Below are positions 1 through 8,020 of a stretch of 64,000 nucleotides of DNA, one piece after another. The DNA comes from Streptomyces spororaveus (GTDB taxonomy: Bacteria; Actinomycetota; Actinomycetes; Streptomycetales; Streptomycetaceae), in NCBI RefSeq assembly GCF_016755875.1, contig NZ_BNED01000005.1:2831001-2895000 (forward strand), written 5' to 3'. The number at the start of each line of letters is the position of its first letter. Within the stretch, counting starts at the first letter, position 1. A program made the translations under genes and the position numbers. The notes beneath the pieces were generated by a model. The model was not told the DNA's origin, did no database searches, and worked only from the letters and a program-made list of their open reading frames with translations.

Positions 1-693
1 GTGGACCTTGAAGCCGGAGGCACCGCCCTCGGCCAGCGCCTCGACCAGCGGGGCGGCGTCGGAGGAGGAGCCGCGGGCGAGGAAGCCGATGTTGACGGGC
101 CAGGCGTCGAAGGCGTTGAAGGCGTGCTTCAGCGCCCACGGGGAGTTGACGCCGACGCCCCAGACGGGGCCGAACTCCTGGCCGATGATCGTGGTGACGC
201 CCGCGGCGAGCGAGGCTTCCATGATGCGCGGGGAGAGCAGGTGCACGTGGGTGTCCACGGCTCCGGCCGTGGCGATGAGGCCTTCGCCGGACACGATCGA
301 GGTGCCGGTGCCGACGACCACGTCGACGCCGTCGAGGGTGTCGGGGTTGCCGGCCCGGCCGATCGCGTGGATCCGGCCCTCGCGGATGCCGATCGACACC
401 TTGCGGATACCGAGCACCGCGTCGATGACCAGCACGTTGCTGATGACGACGTCGCAGGTCTCGCGGACGGCGGCGGCCTTCAGATGCAGACCGTCACGGG
501 CCGTCTTGCCGAATCCCGCCAGGAACTCGTCGCCGGGCTTCTGCGCGTCGTGCTCCACCCGCACGGTCAGCCCGGAGTCCCCGAGCCGCACCCGGTCCCC
601 GGCCCGCGGACCGAAGACGGACGCGTACTCGTGCGGGTCGATGTGCCGGCTGCCCGGCGCGCAGTGGTCACTGTGGGGGGTCTGGCGGCTCAT
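1..693 (-). CDS. ureC: Urease alpha subunit UreC, N-terminal part (cut by window edge)
   Basis: Catalytic subunit of urease, which hydrolyses urea to ammonia and carbamate at a di-nickel centre in the cytoplasm. Only the first 231 codons are present; the family is about 570 residues. The visible part begins MSRQTPHSDH and shows the early 'FGPRAGDRVRLGD' region, the nickel-binding HxH in 'VDTHVHLLSP', and at the very edge 'GFKVH', which holds the lysine that is carbamylated in ureases. The ATG at 693 overlaps the ureAB stop codon (ATGA), so it is translationally coupled to the fusion gene upstream. The rest of the operon (accessory genes) must lie to the left of the window. Identification is secure from motifs and context. 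Confidence 0.96.
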   Translation of the reverse strand, partial: MSRQTPHSDHCAPGSRHIDPHEYASVFGPRAGDRVRLGDSGLTVRVEHDAQKPGDEFLAGFGKTARDGLHLKAAAVRETCDVVISNVLVIDAVLGIRKVSIGIREGRIHAIGRAGNPDTLDGVDVVVGTGTSIVSGEGLIATAGAVDTHVHLLSPRIMEASLAAGVTTIIGQEFGPVWGVGVNSPWALKHAFNAFDAWPVNIGFLARGSSSDAAPLVEALAEGGASGFKVH

Positions 694-1400
694 GCCCGGT
701 CTCCGTCCTCGTGTTCGGCGGTGACGCCGAGGTAGCCGCAGGCCGCCGCGCGGCGCAGGGCCTCGTCCTTGGCTCCGGGCGCGTCCAGGGGCCCGTCGAC
801 CAGTCCCGCGAAGCCGATCGCGACGCGCTCGCCGCCGATGGGGACGAGGCCGACCTCGCCCTCGCCGTGGGGGTCGAACCGTACGGACGAGCCCGCCGGC
901 ACGCACAGCCGCATCCCGTAGGCCGCGGCCCGGTCGAAGTCGAGCCGCGGGTTCGCCTCGAAGAAGTGGAAGTGCGAGGTCACGCTCACCGGCACGGCCG
1001 CGGTGTTGCGCACGCGCAGGTGCAGCACCGGCTCCGGCTGGGGGGCGCCCGGGCCGGGGACGACCGCGCCCGGGGCGTCGTCGCCGAGCGGTACCGCGCC
1101 CTGGATGGGGGACGAGACGACCGCGAGGCGGGACCCGTCGTCGAAGACCGCCTCCACGTGCACCTCGGCGACCACGTCGGCGACGCCCGGCAGGACGTCG
1201 TCCGGGCCCAGCACACCGCGGGCCTCGTCGATGGCCTCCGCGAGCCGCTTGCCGTCGCGCGCCGCCTCGCAGACCGTGTCCGCGATCAGCGCGGTGGCCT
1301 CCGGGACATTCAGTTTCAGGCCACGGGCCCGCCGGGCCCTGGCCAGCTCCGCAGCGCTGCGGAGCAGCAGCCGGTCGCGCTCCGTAGGGGTCAGCCGCAC
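690..1400 (-). CDS. ureAB: Urease gamma/beta subunit fusion (UreAB)
   Basis: A 236-residue fusion of the two small structural subunits of urease. The N-terminal ~100 residues are UreA (gamma), starting MRLTPTERDRLLLR and continuing through 'LNVPEATALIADTV'. The rest is UreB (beta), with 'VTSHFHFFEANPRLDFDR' and 'IPAG'-like 'CVPAGSSVRFDPHGE'. Many bacteria keep these as separate genes; the fused form is common in actinomycetes. It is the first gene of the operon and overlaps ureC by 4 nt. The promoter lies in the 1401-1556 gap shared with the divergent permease gene, where two inverted repeats could be operators. Confidence 0.95.
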   Translation of the reverse strand: MRLTPTERDRLLLRSAAELARARRARGLKLNVPEATALIADTVCEAARDGKRLAEAIDEARGVLGPDDVLPGVADVVAEVHVEAVFDDGSRLAVVSSPIQGAVPLGDDAPGAVVPGPGAPQPEPVLHLRVRNTAAVPVSVTSHFHFFEANPRLDFDRAAAYGMRLCVPAGSSVRFDPHGEGEVGLVPIGGERVAIGFAGLVDGPLDAPGAKDEALRRAAACGYLGVTAEHEDGDRA

Positions 1401-1429
1401 GCCGATCCACCACCTCTTGAGTCGATGGG

Positions 1430-1446
1430 TTAGAGCATCACTCTAA
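1430..1446. promoter_or_regulatory. Perfect 17-bp inverted repeat in the ureAB/permease divergent promoter region
   Basis: TTAGAG-CATCA-CTCTAA is a perfect 6-bp-arm palindrome with a 5-bp spacer, lying 30-46 bp upstream of the ureAB start. A second, related palindrome is at 1500-1514. The geometry is typical of an operator for a dimeric regulator; which regulator is not evident. Confidence 0.5.
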
Positions 1447-1499
1447 CTCTTCATTTCGTTGTAGGGAATCATTGACCTGGGGGCTAGCCTTGGGTCACA

Positions 1500-1514
1500 T
1501 TGAGTGTCGCTCAA
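1500..1514. promoter_or_regulatory. Second inverted repeat, upstream of the permease gene
   Basis: TTGAG-TGTCG-CTCAA is a perfect palindrome 43-57 bp upstream of the permease start at 1557. It shares the GAG-N5-CTC core and spacing with the repeat at 1430-1446, so the two may be paired sites for one regulator linking urease and permease expression. Confidence 0.45.
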
Positions 1515-1556
1515 ACAATGCGCAACCACCCCCCGCCCTGCCAAGGGAGTCCCCCC

Positions 1557-2987
1557 ATGCCCATCGAACAGCGCGGAGTCGACACCATCCCCGAGGACGA
1601 GCGGACGAGTGGTCCCCGTGACCTGATCTCGATCCTTCTCGGCTCCAACCTCTGCCTCGGTGTGATCGTCTTCGGCTGGCTGCCCCCGTCCTTCGGACTG
1701 GGCCTGTGGCCCTCGGTCACCGCCATCGTGACCGGCACGCTCGTCGGTATCGCCTTCACCGCGCCGCTGGCGCTCGTATCCCTGCGCACCGCCACCAACC
1801 TCTCGACCTCCAGCGGCGCGCAGTTCGGCGTCCGCGGCCGGCTCGTGGGCTCGGTGGTGGGCCTGCTGCTCTCGCTCGGTTACACGGCACTCACCCTGTG
1901 GATCGGCGGCGACGTGATGGTGGGCGTCCTCGCGCGGCTCACCGGGCTCCCGGACACCGGCGCCACGCGCGGCCTGATGTACGGCGTGCTCGCCGCGTGT
2001 ACCGTCGTCGCGGCCGTCTTCGGTTACCGGCTGCTGCTGCGCATGAGCAAGATCCTGGCCATCGGCATGGTGGTGCTGCTGGCCGTCGGCGTCTTCGCCT
2101 ACTCCGGGGACTTCACCGGCGCCGCCCCGCCGGAGACCGCGTACCTGCTCGGCTCCTTCTGGCCGACCTGGATCCTCGCCGCCGTCGCCGCCGGGCTGAG
2201 CGGCCCGGTCGCCTTCATCACCCTGCTCGGCGACTACACCCGCTACATCTCCCCGCGCCGGCACAGCTCCCGCACGGTGCTCTGGGCCACCGGCTTCGGA
2301 CTGCTCTTCGGCCTGCTGATCCCGCAGCTCTTCGGCACCTACACGGCGCTCGCCGCCCGGGCCGGAGCCGAGTACGCCGGTCCGCTGGTCGCGGCCTCAC
2401 CCGTCTGGTACCTGGTTCCGCTGCTCTGCGCCGCCGCGGCCGGTTCGGTCGGCAACGCCGGGCTGATGCTCTACTCGATGGGCCTCGACCTCGACGCGAT
2501 CGTGCCCAAGGCCACCCGGACCACGGCCACCCTGGTCGCCGCGGCCGTCGCCACCGCCTTCGTGTTCATCGGCTCCTTCGAGTGGGACGTACAGTCCGCG
2601 ATGACCTCGTTCGTGCTGGTGCTGACCGCGATCGGCACCCCGTGGGCCGTGATCACCCTCATCGGGTACGTGCGCTGCCGCGGGCGCTACGACGCCGACG
2701 CGCTCCAGGTCTTCAACCGCCGGTCGGTGGGCGGGATCTACTGGTACCGCTCCGGCTGGAACGTCGCCGCCACCGCCTCCTGGGCGATCGGCGCCGCCGT
2801 CGGCCTGCTCGCCGTGACCACGCCCTTCTACGAGGGCCCGCTGCTCGCCCTCACCGGCGGAGTGGACTGCTCCTTCGTCCTCTCCGGCCTGACGGGCGGA
2901 CTCGTCTACACCGCGCTCACCACCCGCCGCTCCCCCGCCCCGTCCCCGGTGCCCGCCGCCACCGCCGAGGAACCGGCGAACGCCTGA
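1557..2987 (+). CDS. NCS1-family purine/pyrimidine permease (codB-like)
   Basis: A 476-residue integral membrane transporter of the NCS1 (cytosine/purine/allantoin permease) family, with about 12 hydrophobic segments, e.g. 'LCLGVIVFGWLPPSFGLGLW' near the N-terminus and 'VWYLVPLLCAAAAGSVGNAG' in the middle. The start is chosen at ATG 1557 because AAGGGAG lies 7 nt upstream; the frame is open back to 1500 but without a ribosome site. It is divergent from the urease operon, which suggests uptake of a nitrogenous compound (a nucleobase, allantoin or similar) whose breakdown yields urea; substrate is inferred only. A strong bidirectional terminator follows at 3001-3050. Confidence 0.88.
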   Translation: MPIEQRGVDTIPEDERTSGPRDLISILLGSNLCLGVIVFGWLPPSFGLGLWPSVTAIVTGTLVGIAFTAPLALVSLRTATNLSTSSGAQFGVRGRLVGSVVGLLLSLGYTALTLWIGGDVMVGVLARLTGLPDTGATRGLMYGVLAACTVVAAVFGYRLLLRMSKILAIGMVVLLAVGVFAYSGDFTGAAPPETAYLLGSFWPTWILAAVAAGLSGPVAFITLLGDYTRYISPRRHSSRTVLWATGFGLLFGLLIPQLFGTYTALAARAGAEYAGPLVAASPVWYLVPLLCAAAAGSVGNAGLMLYSMGLDLDAIVPKATRTTATLVAAAVATAFVFIGSFEWDVQSAMTSFVLVLTAIGTPWAVITLIGYVRCRGRYDADALQVFNRRSVGGIYWYRSGWNVAATASWAIGAAVGLLAVTTPFYEGPLLALTGGVDCSFVLSGLTGGLVYTALTTRRSPAPSPVPAATAEEPANA

Positions 2988-3000
2988 GCGTTCCCGTACG

Positions 3001-3050
3001 CACGCGACAGGCCCGCACCCGGGACATCCGGGGTGCGGGCCTGTCGCGTG
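3001..3050. terminator. Bidirectional terminator between permease and ilvE
   Basis: Perfect 20-bp inverted repeat (arms 3001-3020 and 3031-3050) with a 10-nt loop, between two convergent genes. There is no U-tract, as is usual for Streptomyces terminators. Confidence 0.8.
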
Positions 3051-3065
3051 CGGCACGTGTGGGGA

Positions 3066-4151
3066 CTAGCCCAGCGGGTGCATCCAGCCGTGGGTGTCGG
3101 CGCTGTGGCCGGTCTGGAGTTCCAGCAGCGCCTTGCGCAGGCGCATGGTGACCTGGCCGGGCTCGCCGTCGCCCTGGGTCCAGTTGGCGCGCTCGGACTT
3201 GACCGAGCCGACCGGGGTGATGACGGCGGCGGTGCCGCAGGCGAACACCTCGGTGAGGGTGCCGTTCTCGTTGTCGCGCTGCCAGTCCTCGGTGGTCAGG
3301 CGGCCCTCCTCGGCGGTGTAGCCGAGGTCGCGGGCGATGGTGAGGAGCGAGTCGCGGGTGATGCCGGGAAGGAGCGAGCCGGTGAGCTCCGGGGTGACGA
3401 TGCGGTCGCCGTACACGAAGTACAGGTTCATCCCGCCCATCTCCTCGATCCAGCGGTGCTCGACGGCGTCGAGCCAGACCACCTGGTCGCAGCCGTGCGA
3501 GGCCGCCTGGGCCTGCGCGACGAGCGAGGCCGCGTAGTTGCCGCCGGTCTTGGCCGCGCCGGTGCCGCCCTTGACCGCGCGGACGTAGTCCTCGGAGAGC
3601 CAGACGGAGACGGGCTTGACGCCACCGGGGAAGTACGCGCCGGCGGGCGAGGCGATGACGATGAAGAGGAACTCGTTCGCCGGGCGGACGCCGAGGCCGA
3701 CCTCGGAGGCGAACATGAAGGGCCGCAGGTAGAGAGAGGCCTCGCCGGAGTCCGGCACCCAGGCGCGGTCCTGCTTGATCAGCGCGTCGCAGGCCTCGAT
3801 GAAGAGCTCGGTCGGCAGCTCGGGCATGGCCATGCGGCGCGCGGAGGACTGGAAGCGCGCGGCGTTGGCCTCGGGGCGGAAGGTGGCCACGGTGCCGTCG
3901 GGCTGGCGGTAGGCCTTGAGGCCCTCGAAGATCGTCTGCGCGTAGTGCAGCGTCATGTTCGCCGGGTCGATCGAGAGCGGCGCGTACGGGACCAGCTCGG
4001 CATCGTGCCAGCCGCGGCCCTCGGTCCACTTGATCGTCACCATGTGGTCGGTGAAGTGGCGGCCGAAGCCGGGGCTGGCCAGGATCGCCTCGCGCTCCGC
4101 ATCGGACAGCGGGTTCGAGGAGGGCTTGAGCTCGATCGTGGGCGTCGTCAT
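3066..4151 (-). CDS. ilvE: Branched-chain amino acid aminotransferase
   Basis: A 361-residue PLP-dependent class IV aminotransferase that carries out the last step of leucine, isoleucine and valine synthesis (2-oxo acid plus glutamate). Supporting stretches are '[19 protein letters not shown]', '[13 protein letters not shown]', the PLP-lysine context '[12 protein letters not shown]', and '[15 protein letters not shown]' near the C-terminus, matching the type II BCAT family in order and length. The start is ATG 4151 ([12 protein letters not shown]), with AAGGAC upstream; the open frame to 4226 has no support. It lies downstream of leuB in the same direction but separated by 224 bp containing a leuB terminator, so it probably has its own promoter. 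Confidence 0.96.
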   Translation of the reverse strand: MTTPTIELKPSSNPLSDAEREAILASPGFGRHFTDHMVTIKWTEGRGWHDAELVPYAPLSIDPANMTLHYAQTIFEGLKAYRQPDGTVATFRPEANAARFQSSARRMAMPELPTELFIEACDALIKQDRAWVPDSGEASLYLRPFMFASEVGLGVRPANEFLFIVIASPAGAYFPGGVKPVSVWLSEDYVRAVKGGTGAAKTGGNYAASLVAQAQAASHGCDQVVWLDAVEHRWIEEMGGMNLYFVYGDRIVTPELTGSLLPGITRDSLLTIARDLGYTAEEGRLTTEDWQRDNENGTLTEVFACGTAAVITPVGSVKSERANWTQGDGEPGQVTMRLRKALLELQTGHSADTHGWMHPLG

Positions 4152-4322
4152 GAGTGCTTGTCCTTCACCGGTTGTGTATGGCGGACCGCGCTCACGGCGT
4201 ACTAGGACGTCCGAGCTTCCCCGCATTCCGCGGCCTCGCGTTCGATTATCGCGCGCGGGCAGGCTTCGGAGAAGCGGGGACAGCGGCCCAGGGGAGATGG
4301 TGGCACCGGGGCCGCACAGGAG

Positions 4323-4355
4323 AAGCCGCCGGGTCCCATTGTGACCCGGCGGCTT
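4323..4355 (-). terminator. Terminator downstream of leuB
   Basis: Perfect 13-bp stem (4323-4335 with 4343-4355) and a 7-nt loop, starting 21 nt after the leuB stop codon in the direction of transcription. Confidence 0.75.
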
Positions 4356-4375
4356 CCTGAGGTGGAGCTGCCGGG

Positions 4376-5416
4376 TCAGCCGGCTACTCGCGCGGCGAGG
4401 GCGTCGCCGATCGCGTCGGTGGAGCGGAAGGTTCCGTCGCGTTCCGCCAGGTCGGCGGAGACCGCGTCCTCGATGCGGACGGCCTGGGCCTCGTAGCCCA
4501 GGTGACGCAGGAGGAGGGCGACGGAGAGGATCGTCGCGGTCGGGTCCGCCTTGCCGGTGCCGGCGATGTCCGGAGCCGAGCCGTGGACGGGCTCGAACAT
4601 GGACGGGAAGGCGCCGGTCGGGTTGATGTTCCCGGAGGCGGCGAGGCCGATCCCGCCGGTCACGGCGGCGGCCAGGTCGGTGAGGATGTCACCGAAGAGG
4701 TTGTCCGTGACGATGACGTCGAAGCGCTCGGGCTGCGTGACGAAGAAGATCGTCGCGGCGTCGACGTGCAGGTAATCGGTGGTGACCTCGGGGTACTCCT
4801 GGCCGACCTTGTCGAAGATGTTCTTCCACATGTGGCCCGCGTACACGAGGACGTTGTTCTTGTGAACCAGCGTCAGCTTCTTGCGGGGGCGGGCGTTCGC
4901 CCGCTCGTACGCGTCCCGGACGACGCGCTCGACGCCGTACGCGGTGTTGATGCTGACCTCGGTGGCCACCTCGGCGGGGGTGCCGGTGCGCAGGCTGCCG
5001 CCGTTGCCGGTGTACGGACCCTCGGTGCCCTCGCGGACCACGACGAAGTCGATCTCCGGGCGGCCGGCGAGCGGGGTGGCCGTGTTCGGGAACAGCTTCG
5101 ACGGGCGCAGGTTGATGAAGTGGTCGAAGGCGAAGCGGAGCTTCAGCAGCAGACCGCGCTCCAGCACGCCGGACGGGACCGAGGGGTCGCCGATGGCACC
5201 GAGCAGGATCGCGTCGTGGTGCTTGAGGGCTTCGAGTTCCGCGTCCGGGAGGGTCTCACCGGTGCGGTGCCAGCGCTGGGCGCCGAGATCGTATTGCCTG
5301 GTCTCCAGCTTCACATCCTGAGGCAGGACCGCGGTAAGGACCTTGAGTCCCTGAGCCACGACTTCCTGGCCGATGCCATCACCGGGGATCACTGCGAGAT
5401 TGATGCTGGTCGACAT
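4376..5416 (-). CDS. leuB: 3-Isopropylmalate dehydrogenase
   Basis: A 346-residue NAD-dependent dehydrogenase that oxidises and decarboxylates 3-isopropylmalate to 4-methyl-2-oxopentanoate in leucine synthesis. The N-terminal '[14 protein letters not shown]', 'LLGAIGDP', '[12 protein letters not shown]', the NAD/metal-site stretch '[20 protein letters not shown]' and '[18 protein letters not shown]' are all present in order. The start is ATG 5416 ([12 protein letters not shown]); upstream in-frame sequence to 5545 runs through the operator-like region and is rejected. It shares a direction with ilvE and sits downstream of a 42-residue small gene. An interlocked pair of palindromes at 5452-5498 lies just upstream and probably regulates it. 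Confidence 0.96.
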   Translation of the reverse strand: MSTSINLAVIPGDGIGQEVVAQGLKVLTAVLPQDVKLETRQYDLGAQRWHRTGETLPDAELEALKHHDAILLGAIGDPSVPSGVLERGLLLKLRFAFDHFINLRPSKLFPNTATPLAGRPEIDFVVVREGTEGPYTGNGGSLRTGTPAEVATEVSINTAYGVERVVRDAYERANARPRKKLTLVHKNNVLVYAGHMWKNIFDKVGQEYPEVTTDYLHVDAATIFFVTQPERFDVIVTDNLFGDILTDLAAAVTGGIGLAASGNINPTGAFPSMFEPVHGSAPDIAGTGKADPTATILSVALLLRHLGYEAQAVRIEDAVSADLAERDGTFRSTDAIGDALAARVAG

Positions 5417-5451
5417 GACGGAACCGTACTCCGTGTCCCAGCCCTCAGACA

Positions 5452-5498
5452 TTCTGCGTCCACCATGTGGACGAATGCGGATCCATATGGACGCAGAA
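5452..5498. promoter_or_regulatory. Compound inverted repeat / paired operators upstream of leuB
   Basis: Outer arms TTCTGCGTCCA (5452-5462) and TGGACGCAGAA (5488-5498) are perfect complements. Inside are two further palindromes: GTCCAC-CAT-GTGGAC (5458-5472) and TCCATATGGA (5482-5491). The repeat begins 36 bp upstream of the leuB start. By position, the IclR-type leucine regulator of actinobacteria (NdgR/LtbR) is the natural candidate; that is inference. Confidence 0.6.
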
Positions 5499-5516
5499 CA
5501 TCTGGGGCGCCGCAGG

Positions 5517-5645
5517 TCAGTGGCCGGTCGACCCGCCGTTGTCACGGCGGTCGAGGGCGCGCTGCAGAGCGGCGGCGGCGTTCTTGCGGTCGTCGGCCGA
5601 GGCGGAGGTGTGGCGGACGCGGCGGGTGGCGGTGGAAGCGGTCAT
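5517..5645 (-). CDS. Conserved-looking small protein (42 aa) upstream of leuB
   Basis: A 42-residue basic peptide, [10 protein letters not shown]... ending ...[10 protein letters not shown], with '[15 protein letters not shown]' predicted to be helical. The ATG at 5645 is preceded by AAGGAG at a 9-nt spacing. That is one of the best ribosome sites in this part of the window and is the main argument that the gene is real. I recall small proteins of this type upstream of leuB in other Streptomyces, but could not check. It has no signal peptide, membrane segment or cysteine. Its function is unknown. About 100 bp with operator-like repeats separate it from leuB, so it may or may not be co-transcribed. 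Confidence 0.75.
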   Translation of the reverse strand: MTASTATRRVRHTSASADDRKNAAAALQRALDRRDNGGSTGH

Positions 5646-5773
5646 GGTGATCGACTCCTTGAGATCACGGCGTGGCGGGGCCACGGATGAGGGGTTCCTT
5701 CAAGGCGCCGGAAGAGGCGGGGAGCAGTGCGCCGCAGGGGTTGCCTGCCAGGGGCGCGCGCTCTCGACCGCCA

Positions 5774-5811
5774 TTCGCCTATCGGCGAGACGTTCGGCTT
5801 CTACAAAGCTA
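5774..5811 (-). promoter_or_regulatory. Possible promoter and 5' hairpin for the small protein gene
   Basis: On the minus strand TAGCTT (5811-5806) resembles a -10 box; the hexamer about 17 nt upstream is a weak -35. Just downstream TCGCC-GATA-GGCGA (5787-5774) is a perfect small hairpin that would sit in the 5' leader. The rest of the 5646-5904 gap shows nothing else recognisable. Confidence 0.3.
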
Positions 5812-5904
5812 GGGCAGGTCCCGTTGTATGTCTCGGCAATTACTCGGGCTTCCTACTATCTGAGACGCCCGGTCCCCCGGAATGCCCTGTCCAGTGGGTC
5901 CGTT

Positions 5905-6786
5905 TCAGCCCTTCTCGGAGCGAAGTTCCCTGATCAGAGCCCGTACGGCCAGAGTTGCTGCCGATTCCGGCGTAGTGACGTATCCCACCTGTCTCACCGG
6001 TCCCCCAGGGCCCAGATCGGTGATGTCCACCGCCTCGCCCGCCTCCCTCAGGGACAGCTCGGGCATGATCGCCATGCCGAGCCCCCGGCCGACCATGGTC
6101 AGCACCATCGCGTCGTCCTCCGCCTTGACGGTCGCCCGCGGAATCCAGTCCTGGGCCCGCCACCAGGCGCGGGTGTAGGAGCCGCAGTTCTCGTCCCAGT
6201 CCATCAGCGGCAGCCCCTTCGGGTCCGGATGTCCGGCCGGGTGGACCAGCCGGTACGCCTCCTGCGTGAGCACTCCGGTCAGCAGGCCGGGGGCCACGTC
6301 GTGCGAGCCGCCCAGCGTGGCGATGCCCAGGTCGGCGCGGCCCGCCGCCACCTCCCCGGCCGTGCCGGCCCCGATCTCGCGCACCACCCGGATCTCGGGG
6401 CGGATCCCCGGGTGCCGGGCCGTGAGCCGCTCCAGCGCGGGCGGCAGCAGGTGCAGGGCCGCGCTGCGGAACGCGGCGATCCGCAGCACCCCCTCCACCG
6501 CGCCCCGGCTCGCGCCCCGGACCTCCGCGCCGAGGACCTCGTACATCCGCAGGATCCGGCGGGCGAGGGCGACGGCCCGCTCCCCCGCCGGGGTGGGCGT
6601 GGCCCCGGCACGGCCGCGCTCGAAGAGCACCGCGCCGACCTTGGCCTCACTGCCGCGCACCGAGTGGGATACGGCCGACTGGGTGAGGCCGAGCGCGGCC
6701 GCGGCGGCGGAGAAGCCGCCGCTGTCGGCGACGGCGGCGAGGATCCGCAGTTCCTGGGGCAGGAGTTCGGCAGTACTTCCCGCCAT
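5905..6786 (-). CDS. LysR-family transcriptional regulator
   Basis: A 293-residue LysR-type regulator. The N-terminal winged helix-turn-helix is clear: 'LPQELRILAAVADSGGFSAA' then 'LGLTQSAVSHSV' and 'LFERGRAGATPTPAGERAV'. The remainder is the periplasmic-binding-protein-like effector domain. ATG 6786 is preferred over GTG 6798 because GAGGTGG stands 8-9 nt upstream of it. It is divergent from the oxidoreductase at 6888, and an 8-bp-arm inverted repeat lies between them at 6817-6841. The normal reading is that it controls itself and the oxidoreductase in response to an unknown small molecule. Confidence 0.9.
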   Translation of the reverse strand: MAGSTAELLPQELRILAAVADSGGFSAAAAALGLTQSAVSHSVRGSEAKVGAVLFERGRAGATPTPAGERAVALARRILRMYEVLGAEVRGASRGAVEGVLRIAAFRSAALHLLPPALERLTARHPGIRPEIRVVREIGAGTAGEVAAGRADLGIATLGGSHDVAPGLLTGVLTQEAYRLVHPAGHPDPKGLPLMDWDENCGSYTRAWWRAQDWIPRATVKAEDDAMVLTMVGRGLGMAIMPELSLREAGEAVDITDLGPGGPVRQVGYVTTPESAATLAVRALIRELRSEKG

Positions 6787-6816
6787 CGGCGCTTCCACCT
6801 CGTTCTATGAGCGTTG

Positions 6817-6841
6817 TTCATGGATGTGCGGCTTCCATGAA
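6817..6841. promoter_or_regulatory. LysR operator-like inverted repeat
   Basis: TTCATGGA (6817-6824) and TCCATGAA (6834-6841) are perfect complements separated by 9 bp, in the 101-bp gap between the divergent LysR and oxidoreductase genes. The size and position fit a LysR recognition site. Confidence 0.65.
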
Positions 6842-6887
6842 CGCAACCCCCTGCCCGGGCCGGTGATTCCTTCGTAGCGTCGGGTCC

Positions 6888-7901
6888 ATGACCACGAACA
6901 CCGCCTTCGCCGTCCATCAGAGCGCCCGCCCCACCGGCTTCCCCACCACCGGGGACTTCACCTGTGCCGCCTTCCCCGTCCCGCGACCGGGGCCCGGCAC
7001 CGCGCTCGTCGAGAACCTCCTGCTCTCGGTGGACCCGTACCACCGGGGCATGATGGACGGCGGGGAAGGCGGCTTCGAGCTGAACACCCCGCTGGAGGGC
7101 CGCTCGGTGGGCCGGGTGATCGCCTCCCGCGACCCCGGGCTGCGCGAGGGAGACCTGGTCTTCCACCGCGCGGGCTGGCGGACCCACGCCCTGGTCACCC
7201 TCGGGGTGGACGGGACGCGCAAGCTGCGGGGCCACGCCGGCGTCCCGCTGGAGGCGTACCTCTCGATCCTGGGCGGCACCGGCCTGACCGCGTACGCCGC
7301 CCTCACCCGGACGGCCGCCCTGCGCGGCGGCGAGGACCTCTTCGTGTCCGCCGCCGCGGGCGGGGTCGGCACCGCCACCGGCCACATCGCCCGACTGCTG
7401 GGCGCCCGGCGGATCATCGGCAGCGCCGGCTCCGCGGCCAAGGTCCGCCACCTCACCGGGGTGCTCGGCTTCGACGCCGCCTTCGACTACCACGACGGGC
7501 CGGTCGGCGAGCAGCTCGCGCAGGCCGCGCCGGACGGTATCGACGTCTACGTGGACAACGTCGGCGGGGACCACCTGGAGGGCGCGATCGACTCGCTGCG
7601 TGAGTACGGTCGGGTCGCCTGGGTCGGCGCGATGTCGATGTACAACGGCGACCGCTCGCCGGCCGCGCCCCGCAACCTCTTCGAGGTCGTACACAAGTCC
7701 CTTCGCCTGGAAGGGGTATTGGTTCGCAATCACACCAATCTGCAGGACGAGCTGGAGGACTTTCTCGTTCCCCATCTGCGCAGCGGCCGGATCGGCACCG
7801 ATACCACTGTTGTCCAGGGATTCGACCGGACGGTGGAGGCCTTCCTGGGCATGCTCCGCGGGGACAATCTGGGCAAGATGCTGGTCCGGATCGACAGCTG
7901 A
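6888..7901 (+). CDS. NADP-dependent MDR-family oxidoreductase (2-alkenal reductase/CurA-like)
   Basis: A 337-residue zinc-independent medium-chain reductase. The N-terminal GroES-like part contains 'LLSVDPYHRGMMDGGE', and the Rossmann part contains 'VSAAAGGVGTATGHIARLLG' and later 'DGIDVYVDNVGGDHL'. The cysteine/histidine ligands of zinc alcohol dehydrogenases are absent. This arrangement is that of the YncB/CurA leukotriene-B4-dehydrogenase-like group, which reduces conjugated double bonds in aldehydes and ketones using NADPH; the exact substrate is not predictable. It starts at ATG 6888 and is divergent from the LysR gene, its likely regulator. Confidence 0.88.
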   Translation: MTTNTAFAVHQSARPTGFPTTGDFTCAAFPVPRPGPGTALVENLLLSVDPYHRGMMDGGEGGFELNTPLEGRSVGRVIASRDPGLREGDLVFHRAGWRTHALVTLGVDGTRKLRGHAGVPLEAYLSILGGTGLTAYAALTRTAALRGGEDLFVSAAAGGVGTATGHIARLLGARRIIGSAGSAAKVRHLTGVLGFDAAFDYHDGPVGEQLAQAAPDGIDVYVDNVGGDHLEGAIDSLREYGRVAWVGAMSMYNGDRSPAAPRNLFEVVHKSLRLEGVLVRNHTNLQDELEDFLVPHLRSGRIGTDTTVVQGFDRTVEAFLGMLRGDNLGKMLVRIDS

Positions 7902-7917
7902 TTCCAGCCACCCTTAT

Positions 7918-7939
7918 GTTCACCGATTTCTTACCGCAC
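7918..7939 (+). promoter_or_regulatory. Possible PHO box (PhoP site) upstream of phospholipase C
   Basis: Two adjacent 11-bp units, GTTCACCGATT and TCTTACCGCAC, resemble the Streptomyces PhoP direct repeat (first unit exact for GTTCACC, second 4 of 7). They sit about 80-100 bp upstream of the phospholipase start. Phosphate control of secreted phospholipases is known in the genus. Confidence 0.45.
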
Positions 7940-8020
7940 GGATGTAGACCTTTGACCCCGGCGCCGCCACTCTTGCCGTCGATGTGCCGACGGGGCACCT
8001 GAGTTGGAGGCGAGAGGCCA

